DNA of 61,315 nt from a virus. Where the stretch lies: positions 1 through 61,315 of the IMG/VR virus record IMGVR_UViG_3300035665_000037; one strand, 5' to 3'. Positions 39,664 to 49,576 of the stretch are shown piece by piece. Each line of letters starts with the position of its first letter. Within the stretch, counting starts at the first letter, position 1. The notes beneath the pieces were generated by a model. It saw nothing but the letters and a program-made list of their open reading frames with translations, was not told where the DNA came from and did not search any database. The translations under genes were made by a program, and so were the position numbers.

Positions 39664-39841
39664 TCAGGAAAACGAGAGGGCCTACCGGATAGCCTACATG
39701 ACAAAAGGATACCACGAGAGTATAACCAATATCTATGAAAAGTTAGTGGACCGGGAATACCACCTCGCAACTGAAGACATCAAAGAACTTATGCGTGATC
39801 TTAGAGCAACCATTAAATTAATTGAGGATGACGATTTTTGA
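39656..39841 (+). CDS. small acidic helical protein of unknown function
   Basis: This 61-residue protein is read from the ATG at 39656 (MTDQENERAYRIAYMTKGYH), continuing with ESITNIYEKLVDREYHLATE and KELMRDLRATIKLIEDDDF. It is predicted as a two-helix protein. The start lies in the last bases of the previous gene (8-base overlap) and its end overlaps the next gene by 14. A longer frame to 39611 lies inside the previous gene and is less likely. Function unknown. Confidence 0.6.
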   Translation: MTDQENERAYRIAYMTKGYHESITNIYEKLVDREYHLATEDIKELMRDLRATIKLIEDDDF

Positions 39842-40244
39842 AACAGAACAAGACTTAATAAGGGAGAAGAAAGCCATCGAAACATTCGTTAAGATATTCG
39901 GTGGATCATTTAAAAAGCTTGCACCACTTGACATTGACTACAAAGTATTTGACAAAGATGGTACACTCATAGCCTACGCAGAAGTAAAAGGTAGGCTTAA
40001 GACTATGAAGACTGCATACCCACTTCCGGTCGCACTCAGCAAGCTGAGTAAGCTTATTGAGAAGAGATTAAACCCGGTCCTGATATGGGCCTGCGATGAT
40101 GGTATTATTTACGGCAAAGTATTCTCACTTGTCGGTGAAGTAAAAATCGGTGGCCGCCCACCGAGAGATGGGTCGACCAATGATGTAGAGATGATGGTAT
40201 ACTTTGACTCTCAAAGATCACTCAAGTATGTTAGGTTTACCTGA
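39828..40244 (+). CDS. putative PD-(D/E)XK nuclease, last gene of the rightward arm
   Basis: This 138-residue protein runs from the ATG at 39828 (MTIFETEQDLIREKKAIETF). It has GSFKKLAPLDIDYKVFDKDG then AYAEVKGRLK: an Asp on one strand and Glu-Val-Lys on the next, the PD-(D/E)XK core of small restriction-like nucleases. The C-terminal half has LPVALSKLSKLIEKRLNPVL and ALIWACDDG-type strands. It may process DNA in replication or act against host DNA. Its end overlaps the convergent giant virion gene by 8 bases. Confidence 0.65.
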   Translation: MTIFETEQDLIREKKAIETFVKIFGGSFKKLAPLDIDYKVFDKDGTLIAYAEVKGRLKTMKTAYPLPVALSKLSKLIEKRLNPVLIWACDDGIIYGKVFSLVGEVKIGGRPPRDGSTNDVEMMVYFDSQRSLKYVRFT

Positions 40245-43200
40245 TCGACTCAGAGTCTCTTTTGTACTTTGATTTGAAAGACTTCAATCTGTTGCGATAC
40301 TTTAGTCTGCGTTTCTGTGCAGGAGTATAGCCTCTCTCTTCGTCTTCCATTTCCTGAAGCTTCTTATTCAGTTCCTTCTCTACCTCCATCTCTGCTTTGT
40401 TCTCTAAATAGTATTGACTATTCTCTCCAAAGGTTTGCTCATAGAGTTCAGGATCGTAACGCTTCATGTCAGTCTTGTTATCATATCCCTGAAGAAGCTC
40501 CTTCATCTTTTCATCCTTCTCTACTTTCATCTTTTTCTTTTCAGACTGAATGGCCTTCTTTTCTTCGTCACTCATGCTTAGTTCATCAATCATATCTTCA
40601 ATGGCCTTGATCTTATCAGCATCTACCTCATCGTTTTTAAGTTGTTCAAGTGCGTTGATCTTATCTTGTTTACCCTGCTCCAACTTCTCTTTTCTTTCTC
40701 CTGAAATTCCTTCTGCTCTTTTTTCTAACTCAACATCTTCTCTTGTCTTACCGCCCTCAACAGTAGATGCAGATCTCTTAGCATCAGCAAGTGATGAACG
40801 AACAATACTGTTAACCTCTGATGGAGTAAGTCCAAGATTGGATACGATTGCAATAGGAATCAACATACCGATAGCATCTCTGTCTTCTTCAGATAGATAC
40901 TTCTTACGTCCATAGTCATCCTCGTATGGAAGGCCGGCAGAAAGCTTAGACATCTCATATAATTGGTTGATACGAGAAGCTGAGATACCGAGAAGGCCTA
41001 AGCTTTGGAAGAAGTCCTGTTTGTTACCTGAATAAATCTCAAGCCTTTCTTCTTCGTCAATGTCAAGAGCATCTTGTGTTGCATCTAATACTGCAGATGC
41101 TCCCATCTGTACGGCCTTATCAAGTAGCGGAGCAGGAGAGAATACATCGGCTACTGTACTTGTAAGCTGACCTTTCATGATGGCATCTATCTTCTTCTTA
41201 TCTTTCTCCTCATCGTCTTCTCTACCCATAAATTCTTTTACAACTTCTGCAATGAGTAAAGCTGAACCGGCAGACAATGCTCTGAATGTAACCATCTCCG
41301 CAGCGAAACCACCAAGAGATCGAGCAGCTATCTTCTTATCCTCAATAGTTGATGTCTTGTCGGTAAGCGTAGCAAGATCGGAACCAAGCCTTGCAGATTG
41401 GTTCATCCTGAACGATGCGAATGGCATAAGAACCTTTACAAACAATTGCTTGCTTGCATCTTTACTTGATAGAAGCGCACCGGCAAGATCAGAATCAGAC
41501 ACGTTCTGCTGACGGTCAACCTGACGCTGAGCGTAGTCAGCAGCCTTCTGATTAATCTTATGGTTATTGTAGTCTATTGTTTTTGTATCAATACCCTGCT
41601 TCTCAAGAGACTGCTCGTAGTACGTCATCCAAGATGCACGAGCAATGGCCACGTCAAAACGAACAAGTAAATTCTTAAGCCACCAATTGTTTACTTTCTC
41701 GATAGCCCTGAATGCTTGTTCGGGTTTGCTTTTTGCAGCCTCGTCAATCATTTTATTGAGGGACTCAATCTGAGCTTGTGATTCTACGCCACGATTTGCA
41801 ATGGCGTATCCTGATTTGTTAATGAAGTTTTGTTTTGCTGTATCAAATGTTGACCTTATGTCCAAGCCTCCTGCGTTGATAAACGTGTTCATGGCGATAG
41901 GAACAACTTGTTTGATTGGCTGAAGCACACCACCAAGAGCCTGACCAACACCGATAGATGCAAGTCTGTTAAGTCCTTTCACTGCTTTAGAGAACTCATC
42001 GTTTGAGAATGGGTTCTTGTTACGGATATTCTTTATGTATAAATCAATCCTGTTTCTAAGAAGCTTCTCGTCTCCGGTACCTTTCATTATTCTACTGAAG
42101 GCATCAGAGTTAAGAGCAGATTGTACCTGACGAATAGGTGCTGCAGTGTTGATGTCAACAAGTGCATCATACATTGCGTTTGAGTTATTCTTATCAAACG
42201 ATAGGTCGATGTATCTATTTGGCTTCTCTGTCTTTGAGTTTTGTGGAAGCGACTCAGGACGAGTAGCAGCCATCAATACCCCTGTTTCTTTTTTGTACAA
42301 CGGAGCAGTACCACTATTGACAAGGAATCCCATGTCTTCTGCAGTGATGTCAACCTCTCCGGGATCAGAGCTAAGCTTAGTGAATCTATCAGGAGTATAG
42401 TTAATATCCTTATCCAACACTTTGTTATACACACCAAGAGCTACATCTGATAGTTCTTCATAAGATTCAGCCCATTGCTGCTGCCAAAAGTTTACTGCTT
42501 CCAAGTTTTCTTCTGCAGCTTTTTCTTGTACTTGATCAATACTATCTGAATCTTTTAGGATCTTATCATATACCTCTTGATAAGTATTGGCTTTCTCTAT
42601 CTCTTGATCATTACCTTTCTCGAGTTCTGTTATTGACTCTTCAATTAATTTCTTTCTTCTCTGAAACTCTGCCTGCATTTCGGCTTCCGTTCCAATAATA
42701 TTTCTTGACATGAACGCAACCATACCACGCTCCACATTGTTAGCGGCAGTATTAAACGCCTGTCCATTAGGCTTCATCTTGTAGAACTTATCTACGTATT
42801 GCTTAACAATACTATTGGATTTGTTCTGAGCTTTTGACTTCCCACTTTCTACTTGGCTCACACCCATTGCATCTTCAACCATACCACCTTTGGTAAAGCC
42901 TCCGAACATACGCTCGAACACAATATTAAGGTTCGCTGTCTGCTCAAGTAGAAGTCTTCCAAGACCTTTAGACCAATACTTACTGATTGGCTTAGCCTTG
43001 ATACCTTTCTTTTCCAAAGCTTTCATCTCAGCCTCACCTTTATACTTGGAAAGAACTGACTCCATCTTTGCGATGGATTTGTTTTGGAAGAAGTTCATCA
43101 GTGCATCTACCGCTTCAAGTGCCTGCTTTGGTTTGAGTACGTTCAGGTCCATATCCATGAACTCTTTGACTACTCTTTTCTGATTAGCAGTATACTCTAC

Positions 43201-46200
43201 ATCTTCACCGGTAAATAAATCCTTGCCTGTTTTAAGAGATCCTTCTATCAGAGATGAGTATATATCAAACGCCTTATTGATAGCTGAACGAACCAATGCT
43301 TCGTTATCTTTTGTCAATGGCTTATCACTCTCAAGCATCTGCATGAGCTGATCGTATGTAAGCTCTGAAGCATCTACACCCAACAGTTCCTGAACCTCAG
43401 CAACCTTAAGATCGAACAACTTCTTACGCTGCTCCTCCATTGTCTTATTGATGTAATCTGTAGCGTCAGCCTCTCTTACCATATTAGTAAACTTCACATC
43501 AGCACCACGAGTAGTAGACCCTTTGATAGAGTCCTTGATGATAGCAGCTACCTTATTGTATTCGTCAATATTATCCACCATTGATGGATCAATCTCAGCG
43601 AACTTAGAACCTAAGTCACGAAGGTTCGCAAACTTGTCCTTGTTCTTTGAAAGCTTGCGTATCTGTGTGCGCATAGTATTTGCTGCGCCTAACTTATTGG
43701 CGTACTCAGCGTCTGCAAACAGCTTACCTGCATAGTCAAGAAGTCTTTCTACAGACTCATTGCTATCAAGGTTAACCTTGCCTATTCTATTTACAAGAGC
43801 AGCTACCCTGTTGGCAGCAATCTTTCCTGTAGATGCCATCCTACGAATGGCGTCAGTAAGCATCTTTCTTTTTGTATTGAGATCACCTTTGGCTTCACGG
43901 GCAGCACGAGCTTCAAGTTTTATTTGATTGACCATCATTTTGTAATCGTCAACCGTTACCATAGTTTTCTCCTGACCTAATATTTTCTTTACGCTTGGCG
44001 CACGCTTCTCTCTCTTTTTAAATCTGCTTCTGATGTCACGAACAAGGGCCTCACGTTGTACGTCAGTAGCATTCTCATAAGCCTTTGACTTCTTCATGTA
44101 CTCCATGACATTGTCCATGATCTTATTGAATGGCACCCCTCTGTTCTCAGATTTCTTTATCACACCTTCGATCTCGCCCATCATCCTGTCGTATCCGGGC
44201 AGGTCTGCCTCAGTCAACTCTTGACTAATCTCTTCCATAACCTCAGCTTCAGGGATACGATCAGCATCTCCCAAGTCGTTCTCGTCAATCTGATAGAACT
44301 CTTCAGGTAGAAGACCAACCTTCTGATCTGCAAATGAAATCTGATCGTAGATCTCTTCAACCTTCTTCCTTGCCTGAGCAAACAGTCCTTCTTCACGAAG
44401 TGCTCTTGCTTGCTCTCTTAATTCATTAACTCTATCGTTAACTCCTGAGAAGTTTACAAATGAGTTCTGACCACGAGTCTCTGTAGTCATAGCCTTGCGT
44501 GCTTCGGGCGAGAACATACGAGCGTGTACGTTCCATGCGTTCTCTTCCCCTTTGGGACCGAATGAGTTGCCGAGTTCAGCGTGTCCATAGAAATCATGGA
44601 TCGCACGAAACACGTCATTGATTAGTAGTGGTTTTCCATTAATATCTTTTATGCCTGAATCACGTAGTAGTGGATTCTCGGCTCTTTGTTTGTCTGTTAT
44701 TTTGCTATCACCGAAGCCTGATTCAGTAGAGAAGATCTTCATTCTCTTATTGTTTCTCAGGTCGTCAATCATTTCCTGAGAGTTGTTGTATGGCTCGTTG
44801 TTGTTTATCTCAACCTTGTATCCGGCTTTAGCAAACTCATTGTATTGATCAAGCGTTTCTTTAGCAAGAGCTTCGTATGCAGCTTTAACCTCCGGGTTAT
44901 TGGGGTCGTGCTTCATTGCATCGAACGCATCAGAGATACGCTTGGCTCTCGCTTCGTCTAAGCTTTTTGACCCATAGTATGGGGGCCTTGGCCTTCCGAA
45001 AACTCTTTGGAAATATCTATTCGCAATTTCTGCAACTGCCTCGATGGGCTTATTGAAAAGTCTGTTTCCTGCTCTTGGTTTGAAGTAGTCATCAACTTCG
45101 ACTCCTTGGAACTCGGCATCTCTTCTAACGGCCTCCTCGAGGGACGGTAGAATGTTTTCCCTGCCTTGGACAGGTCCGGCCCCTGTGCCTTTAATGCGTC
45201 CAAGAATTGCTTTCCTTTTTGCCTTGCCAACTCTTGTCGAGTTAAGGGGCTTGTAGACTTGTTGTTCATAATTTATTCCTTTAGATTCTAATTCAATTAA
45301 AAAGTTACCAATGTTTTCCTGTAATTGTGGATCTGTAAAGTCAAGTACATCAATGAACGAGATCTCCCCGTTCTTCTCATTAATGCTGAAGTCTGTGATT
45401 CCTGCAGCCTTGAGGGCGTCAATAGCTCCATCAACATCTGATACCACTACGGTATATTCATTGGCCTTATGATCAGTGCCTCCCTCTTGATTTAGATATT
45501 GAGCTGCTATTGTAGCCTCTTGTACTTGTGGTGCCAATGCTCCGGCAAGTGCAGCAAACTCTTCGGCCTGCTCCATAGTTGCGTTCTCAAGATCAACATC
45601 GTTTGAGATCTCTACAATTCTTTCGCCTTTCTCATTCTCGTACCCACCAATAGTTTCAAGTGGCGTAACCTTTATACCAAGCTTAGCCCCTATATCATTA
45701 AGAGACTGCAGGTAACCCTGATATTCAGGTGACTGCCTGAGTTGAGCAGCTTCCTGAGTTGTAGCAATCTGAGTATTGAAGAAAGGTGCAACTTTAACTC
45801 TTGTAACAGCAGGTGCTACCTCTTCAACTTTAATAGGTTTGGTTTCAAGCAATGTTCCTTGTTCAGTAATCTGAGTAGCCAAGTCTATTGGCACAAGATT
45901 ACCTGTCTCTAAGTCTATTGTAGCCTGATCAGTTACTTCGTACTTCTTACCATCAAGCTCAAATACTTTTACTTCTTTTGCTTGGACTTTACCTTCTTCG
46001 GTAACGCCTTGAGGTTCTGCTTTGGTGACTCCTTGCGCCACTTCTTGGCCACTTCCGGTTGTTGGCTGTACAGGTACTTCACCTGCTGCTTGCTTTTGAA
46101 CGGCATTTTCTTGTATGGTTTTAATTTGTGAACGAATCTGCGCAGCTTTGTCTTTGCCAATCTGCGTAGTATTACCCTCTAATTTTCTTAATTCTTTTTC

Positions 46201-47727
46201 AAGATTTGTTACCTCATCCAATTGCTCTTCTGTAAGATTTGGATTAGCTTCTCTCGCTTGCTCCTTAATAGAAGAAGTAACAATCTTATCTTGTAGTTTT
46301 ACTTTAAGCTCAGGGTCATTGGTGATTTCAATATTGGCCATTGATAAATCAGCAGCACTCATATTGTCAATCATGCTTTCAATTACCTTACGAGGTTCCT
46401 GAATACCTTCTTCTGTTTCTATTGGCTGTATCTTAATACCATTGAAACTATAAGATGAAGGACCACCTCTTTCTGCTTGCGTCTCAAGTTCTTTTATCTG
46501 ATCCTCTACAACCTTAGCTTCTTCATTCTTTCCTTGCTTTCTAAGCAGCTTAGCATTGGCACCCATTGCGTTGAGCAAAAAGCCTACGCCAAAACCTACG
46601 CCACCTGATGAACCAACGCCCTCAAATATTTCTTGGTTTGCATTGTAAATATCTTGAGCAGTTTTGTTTGCATAGATCTGTTGCAGTACCTCAGTAGTCA
46701 TCTCTTCCAATCCACCCGTTACACCTGCTACACCTTTGGTCTTAAGATAGTTTGCGATACCACCTGCTGAAGCTTTATTGAATCGCTTCATGAATTGCAT
46801 GACAGGAATCTTTTCTAATATGGAACCCACTGCAGCATTCTTCCAAAAAGCTTCAAAGGCCTCATCATCTGTGGCACCTGCTTCTTTCGCTCTATCAAAT
46901 TCAGCCTGACCCATAGTAAGACCGGCACTAACTGCAACAGGGCTTGCCAATTCTGAAGCAAGACCTTTAACTGCTGTGCCAACAGTTACAACTTTTGGTG
47001 CAGTCTGTGCAGCCATAGCTGCCGTAGCTGCCTTCGCTGCCGTAGTACCTGTTCCTGCTGCACCTAAAGCAGCAGCCCCCTTACCAACAGCAGCAGCTCC
47101 ACCTGCTGTCAAAGCTAATGAAGCTAATTGCCCAAAGGCTTGAGAGAATTGATCGGTTAAGCTTCCTTTAAACTCTTCATCCATTGGAGCAAGCTCATCA
47201 ATGGTATTATTAAAGTAGTCTCCAAACTTAATTAAGGCATCACTGATAGGACCTTTCTTTACTTTACCAAAGGTCATATATTCAGTACCCTTTTCAATAA
47301 GAGTACCCAACCCTTTCACAGGACTACCAATAAGGTTTTTATAAAAGCCTCTGTCAATCGCAGAGACTGTATTCATTAACCAACCCTGACCATCATCTGT
47401 CTTCTTATCTTCTTCAGTAAGAGGAGCAATCATCCGTGGCTTAACAGCCGTTGACTCAGCAACTGCAGTCTTTGGTAAGGCCAAAGAACCATCTTCCAAA
47501 GCAGATACCGTATCGAACTTTTTTTTTTGAGGTACCTGTCCTCCAACGCCCATCAATAACTTGAAGTCGTCAACAGTTTTTTTGTATCCATTTTCAGCAA
47601 ACAAAGAATATGAATCTTGTAATGCCTGTGGATTAGATGCTATTAACTTCTTGTATTCATCAAGAGATTTAGTATACCCATTCTGTACAAACAGATTATA
47701 TGCGTCCAATATTGCTTGCTCGTTCAT
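40237..47727 (-). CDS. giant virion/ejection protein (large polyvalent protein type)
   Basis: This 2,496-residue protein is the largest gene product. The N-terminus has two copies of a short helix repeat (ILDAYNLFVQNGYTKSLDEY and LQDSYSLFAENGYKKTVDDF). Ala/Gly-rich hydrophobic stretches occur near residues 190-270. Near residue 1040 FRAIHDFYGHAELGNSFGPK then ENAWNVHARMFSPEARKAMT is the signature of large polyvalent proteins found in phage virions. Long coiled coils follow, and near 2,080-2,160 comes LFVKVLMPFASFRMNQSARL with a hydrophobic segment. It would be carried in the capsid and ejected into the host with the DNA. No peptidoglycan-lytic motif is clear. Confidence 0.75.
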   Translation of the reverse strand: MNEQAILDAYNLFVQNGYTKSLDEYKKLIASNPQALQDSYSLFAENGYKKTVDDFKLLMGVGGQVPQKKKFDTVSALEDGSLALPKTAVAESTAVKPRMIAPLTEEDKKTDDGQGWLMNTVSAIDRGFYKNLIGSPVKGLGTLIEKGTEYMTFGKVKKGPISDALIKFGDYFNNTIDELAPMDEEFKGSLTDQFSQAFGQLASLALTAGGAAAVGKGAAALGAAGTGTTAAKAATAAMAAQTAPKVVTVGTAVKGLASELASPVAVSAGLTMGQAEFDRAKEAGATDDEAFEAFWKNAAVGSILEKIPVMQFMKRFNKASAGGIANYLKTKGVAGVTGGLEEMTTEVLQQIYANKTAQDIYNANQEIFEGVGSSGGVGFGVGFLLNAMGANAKLLRKQGKNEEAKVVEDQIKELETQAERGGPSSYSFNGIKIQPIETEEGIQEPRKVIESMIDNMSAADLSMANIEITNDPELKVKLQDKIVTSSIKEQAREANPNLTEEQLDEVTNLEKELRKLEGNTTQIGKDKAAQIRSQIKTIQENAVQKQAAGEVPVQPTTGSGQEVAQGVTKAEPQGVTEEGKVQAKEVKVFELDGKKYEVTDQATIDLETGNLVPIDLATQITEQGTLLETKPIKVEEVAPAVTRVKVAPFFNTQIATTQEAAQLRQSPEYQGYLQSLNDIGAKLGIKVTPLETIGGYENEKGERIVEISNDVDLENATMEQAEEFAALAGALAPQVQEATIAAQYLNQEGGTDHKANEYTVVVSDVDGAIDALKAAGITDFSINEKNGEISFIDVLDFTDPQLQENIGNFLIELESKGINYEQQVYKPLNSTRVGKAKRKAILGRIKGTGAGPVQGRENILPSLEEAVRRDAEFQGVEVDDYFKPRAGNRLFNKPIEAVAEIANRYFQRVFGRPRPPYYGSKSLDEARAKRISDAFDAMKHDPNNPEVKAAYEALAKETLDQYNEFAKAGYKVEINNNEPYNNSQEMIDDLRNNKRMKIFSTESGFGDSKITDKQRAENPLLRDSGIKDINGKPLLINDVFRAIHDFYGHAELGNSFGPKGEENAWNVHARMFSPEARKAMTTETRGQNSFVNFSGVNDRVNELREQARALREEGLFAQARKKVEEIYDQISFADQKVGLLPEEFYQIDENDLGDADRIPEAEVMEEISQELTEADLPGYDRMMGEIEGVIKKSENRGVPFNKIMDNVMEYMKKSKAYENATDVQREALVRDIRSRFKKREKRAPSVKKILGQEKTMVTVDDYKMMVNQIKLEARAAREAKGDLNTKRKMLTDAIRRMASTGKIAANRVAALVNRIGKVNLDSNESVERLLDYAGKLFADAEYANKLGAANTMRTQIRKLSKNKDKFANLRDLGSKFAEIDPSMVDNIDEYNKVAAIIKDSIKGSTTRGADVKFTNMVREADATDYINKTMEEQRKKLFDLKVAEVQELLGVDASELTYDQLMQMLESDKPLTKDNEALVRSAINKAFDIYSSLIEGSLKTGKDLFTGEDVEYTANQKRVVKEFMDMDLNVLKPKQALEAVDALMNFFQNKSIAKMESVLSKYKGEAEMKALEKKGIKAKPISKYWSKGLGRLLLEQTANLNIVFERMFGGFTKGGMVEDAMGVSQVESGKSKAQNKSNSIVKQYVDKFYKMKPNGQAFNTAANNVERGMVAFMSRNIIGTEAEMQAEFQRRKKLIEESITELEKGNDQEIEKANTYQEVYDKILKDSDSIDQVQEKAAEENLEAVNFWQQQWAESYEELSDVALGVYNKVLDKDINYTPDRFTKLSSDPGEVDITAEDMGFLVNSGTAPLYKKETGVLMAATRPESLPQNSKTEKPNRYIDLSFDKNNSNAMYDALVDINTAAPIRQVQSALNSDAFSRIMKGTGDEKLLRNRIDLYIKNIRNKNPFSNDEFSKAVKGLNRLASIGVGQALGGVLQPIKQVVPIAMNTFINAGGLDIRSTFDTAKQNFINKSGYAIANRGVESQAQIESLNKMIDEAAKSKPEQAFRAIEKVNNWWLKNLLVRFDVAIARASWMTYYEQSLEKQGIDTKTIDYNNHKINQKAADYAQRQVDRQQNVSDSDLAGALLSSKDASKQLFVKVLMPFASFRMNQSARLGSDLATLTDKTSTIEDKKIAARSLGGFAAEMVTFRALSAGSALLIAEVVKEFMGREDDEEKDKKKIDAIMKGQLTSTVADVFSPAPLLDKAVQMGASAVLDATQDALDIDEEERLEIYSGNKQDFFQSLGLLGISASRINQLYEMSKLSAGLPYEDDYGRKKYLSEEDRDAIGMLIPIAIVSNLGLTPSEVNSIVRSSLADAKRSASTVEGGKTREDVELEKRAEGISGERKEKLEQGKQDKINALEQLKNDEVDADKIKAIEDMIDELSMSDEEKKAIQSEKKKMKVEKDEKMKELLQGYDNKTDMKRYDPELYEQTFGENSQYYLENKAEMEVEKELNKKLQEMEDEERGYTPAQKRRLKYRNRLKSFKSKYKRDSESIR

Positions 47728-47743
47728 TATTCAAATTTAAACA

Positions 47744-49564
47744 TTAATAGCCACTCACTCTTGTTTGTATGTTACCACCGCTTCCACTACCTGAAACTTT
47801 ACTTCCAAATATTGCTTCAGCTTTTTTATCGTCACGATTGTCTCTGATAAAGTTAGCTATTTCTGTAGTCTTAGAAAGGTCATCAATATTAAATTCCTTA
47901 CTCTTCCCGTTAGGAGCTGATACAGTAACAAAATCGTCTCTCGTTATTCCACGAGTACCACCTGAGAAACTAAACCCAAGGCTTCCAAACTTAGCTTTAA
48001 GATTGTTTACTGTAGCTGTAGGATTATCTTCAACTACTGATTTCGGTACTTCTGTTGAAGCTAATGTACCAACCTCTGAAGCGTAATCTGTTGCTATTCC
48101 TCCTATTCTTCCTACTTTATCTTTAGTGATAGTATTACCAAGGAAGTTTTTCTTCATTGCCTTGATGATTATATCCTCACTTAAGCCTTCTTTGTTAAGC
48201 TTCTTAACAATAGCACGACCTAATTCTTCAGGAGTAGATTCTTTCCCTCCAACAGTAAAGTCAAACGGAAGTCCTGTTGCACCTTCATATATATTAATTC
48301 CGGTAGCAGTTGGCTCAATACCACTGATGCCCTTAACTGAAGCAAAGTATCTTGCCGCTTGCGCTTTCTGTGCAGCATTACCTGTTGTAAGTAGTGCAAG
48401 ATTTCTACCAAAGTTTTGTGCCTCCTGCTCCATGTCTTCACGAGCCATTTCACCCTCTGTCTTAGCTCTACGTTCTTGAAGTTGTGCTTGAGGAGTAGCC
48501 TTAATCTCAACCTTCTTATCATATTGCAAACGAGCTTCAAGGCGTAAACGCTCAAGAGCTGTTTTCTTTTGCTCTTCAGTAAACTCAGGAACCGGTGTAC
48601 CCGTATCGGAGTTTCTTAAAAGTATTTTATTTGGGTTTCTGTTTCTATCTTCTTCGCTAAAAGTAAATGTATACTCTTTACCGTTTGGAGCAAATCCAAC
48701 GGTATTCGTAAGAATAGATGATGTATTATATGGGTTCTCGAGCTGAGCCTGTAACATCTTGGTTTCAGCTTGTTCAAACTGCATAATAATTCCTTGTGCA
48801 TCAGCAGGAAGATTCTTTCTTTTGGTAATATCAAGTGTTTCAGTGATACTACCTGTTTGGTAAAGTGTTCCTAATTGTTGAACAGAATTTATCTCTACAC
48901 CAAGACTATCAACCAATGCACCTACGTTTGCTGTTGCATCGTACTTGTCAAATGTTCCTTTAATTCTATTGCGAAGTGCGTTAACTGTTGTATAACTATT
49001 TGGATCTTCATCCATAACGTATACTTCTTTTCCGTCAACGATCTGCTTTTTCTTCATTGCAACACTCACACGGAAGTCAGTAGGATTGATGTAAAGTTTT
49101 GACTTCTCAAAGTTTCCAAATCCTTCAGCCTGCTCCATGAGCCACGCTTCCAAGTCCTGAGATTTGCCTTCTTTCAAACGCTTCATCTTCTCCCCGTATT
49201 CTGCTTGGTATTCTTTTACAAGATTGAAAGCTTGTGCCGTACCGTCATTAATATTCTGACGCATCACTGTATAATCTTTCACTTTAAGTCTTCCTGACTT
49301 AAGCAATCTATCCTGCATCAAACGAGCTTCTTGTGCATCAGCAGCATACTCCAATGCCCACTGATTCATTTCTTTGTTTTCTCCTTGTGGAGCATTGGCA
49401 AGTGTCTCACCAAATTTACGAGACGCTTCATCAAGAGCACCCCTTTTATCCTCACGGATCTTTTCTTGCTCGACAAGCATGTTGGAAATATCACTTCCAA
49501 TCTTGCCCCAATTTATGTAACTATCGGCCTCTCGTTCTGCGTACTTGTAAAATGTCTTTGCCAT
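47744..49564 (-). CDS. putative internal virion (cargo) protein
   Basis: This 606-residue protein begins MAKTFYKYAEREADSYINWG and has a mainly helical N-terminal half (SDISNMLVEQEKIREDKRGA, EYAADAQEARLMQDRLLKSG) with a charged coiled coil, followed by a mixed middle and a Gly/Ser-rich end (SGSGSGGNIQTRVSGY). It lies between the T7 gp14-like protein upstream and the giant ejection protein downstream, where podoviruses encode their internal core. The Glu/Lys/Gln-rich composition supports a role inside the capsid, but no domain is recognised. Confidence 0.62.
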   Translation of the reverse strand: MAKTFYKYAEREADSYINWGKIGSDISNMLVEQEKIREDKRGALDEASRKFGETLANAPQGENKEMNQWALEYAADAQEARLMQDRLLKSGRLKVKDYTVMRQNINDGTAQAFNLVKEYQAEYGEKMKRLKEGKSQDLEAWLMEQAEGFGNFEKSKLYINPTDFRVSVAMKKKQIVDGKEVYVMDEDPNSYTTVNALRNRIKGTFDKYDATANVGALVDSLGVEINSVQQLGTLYQTGSITETLDITKRKNLPADAQGIIMQFEQAETKMLQAQLENPYNTSSILTNTVGFAPNGKEYTFTFSEEDRNRNPNKILLRNSDTGTPVPEFTEEQKKTALERLRLEARLQYDKKVEIKATPQAQLQERRAKTEGEMAREDMEQEAQNFGRNLALLTTGNAAQKAQAARYFASVKGISGIEPTATGINIYEGATGLPFDFTVGGKESTPEELGRAIVKKLNKEGLSEDIIIKAMKKNFLGNTITKDKVGRIGGIATDYASEVGTLASTEVPKSVVEDNPTATVNNLKAKFGSLGFSFSGGTRGITRDDFVTVSAPNGKSKEFNIDDLSKTTEIANFIRDNRDDKKAEAIFGSKVSGSGSGGNIQTRVSGY

Positions 49565-49576
49565 TTCTTAGTTGGT

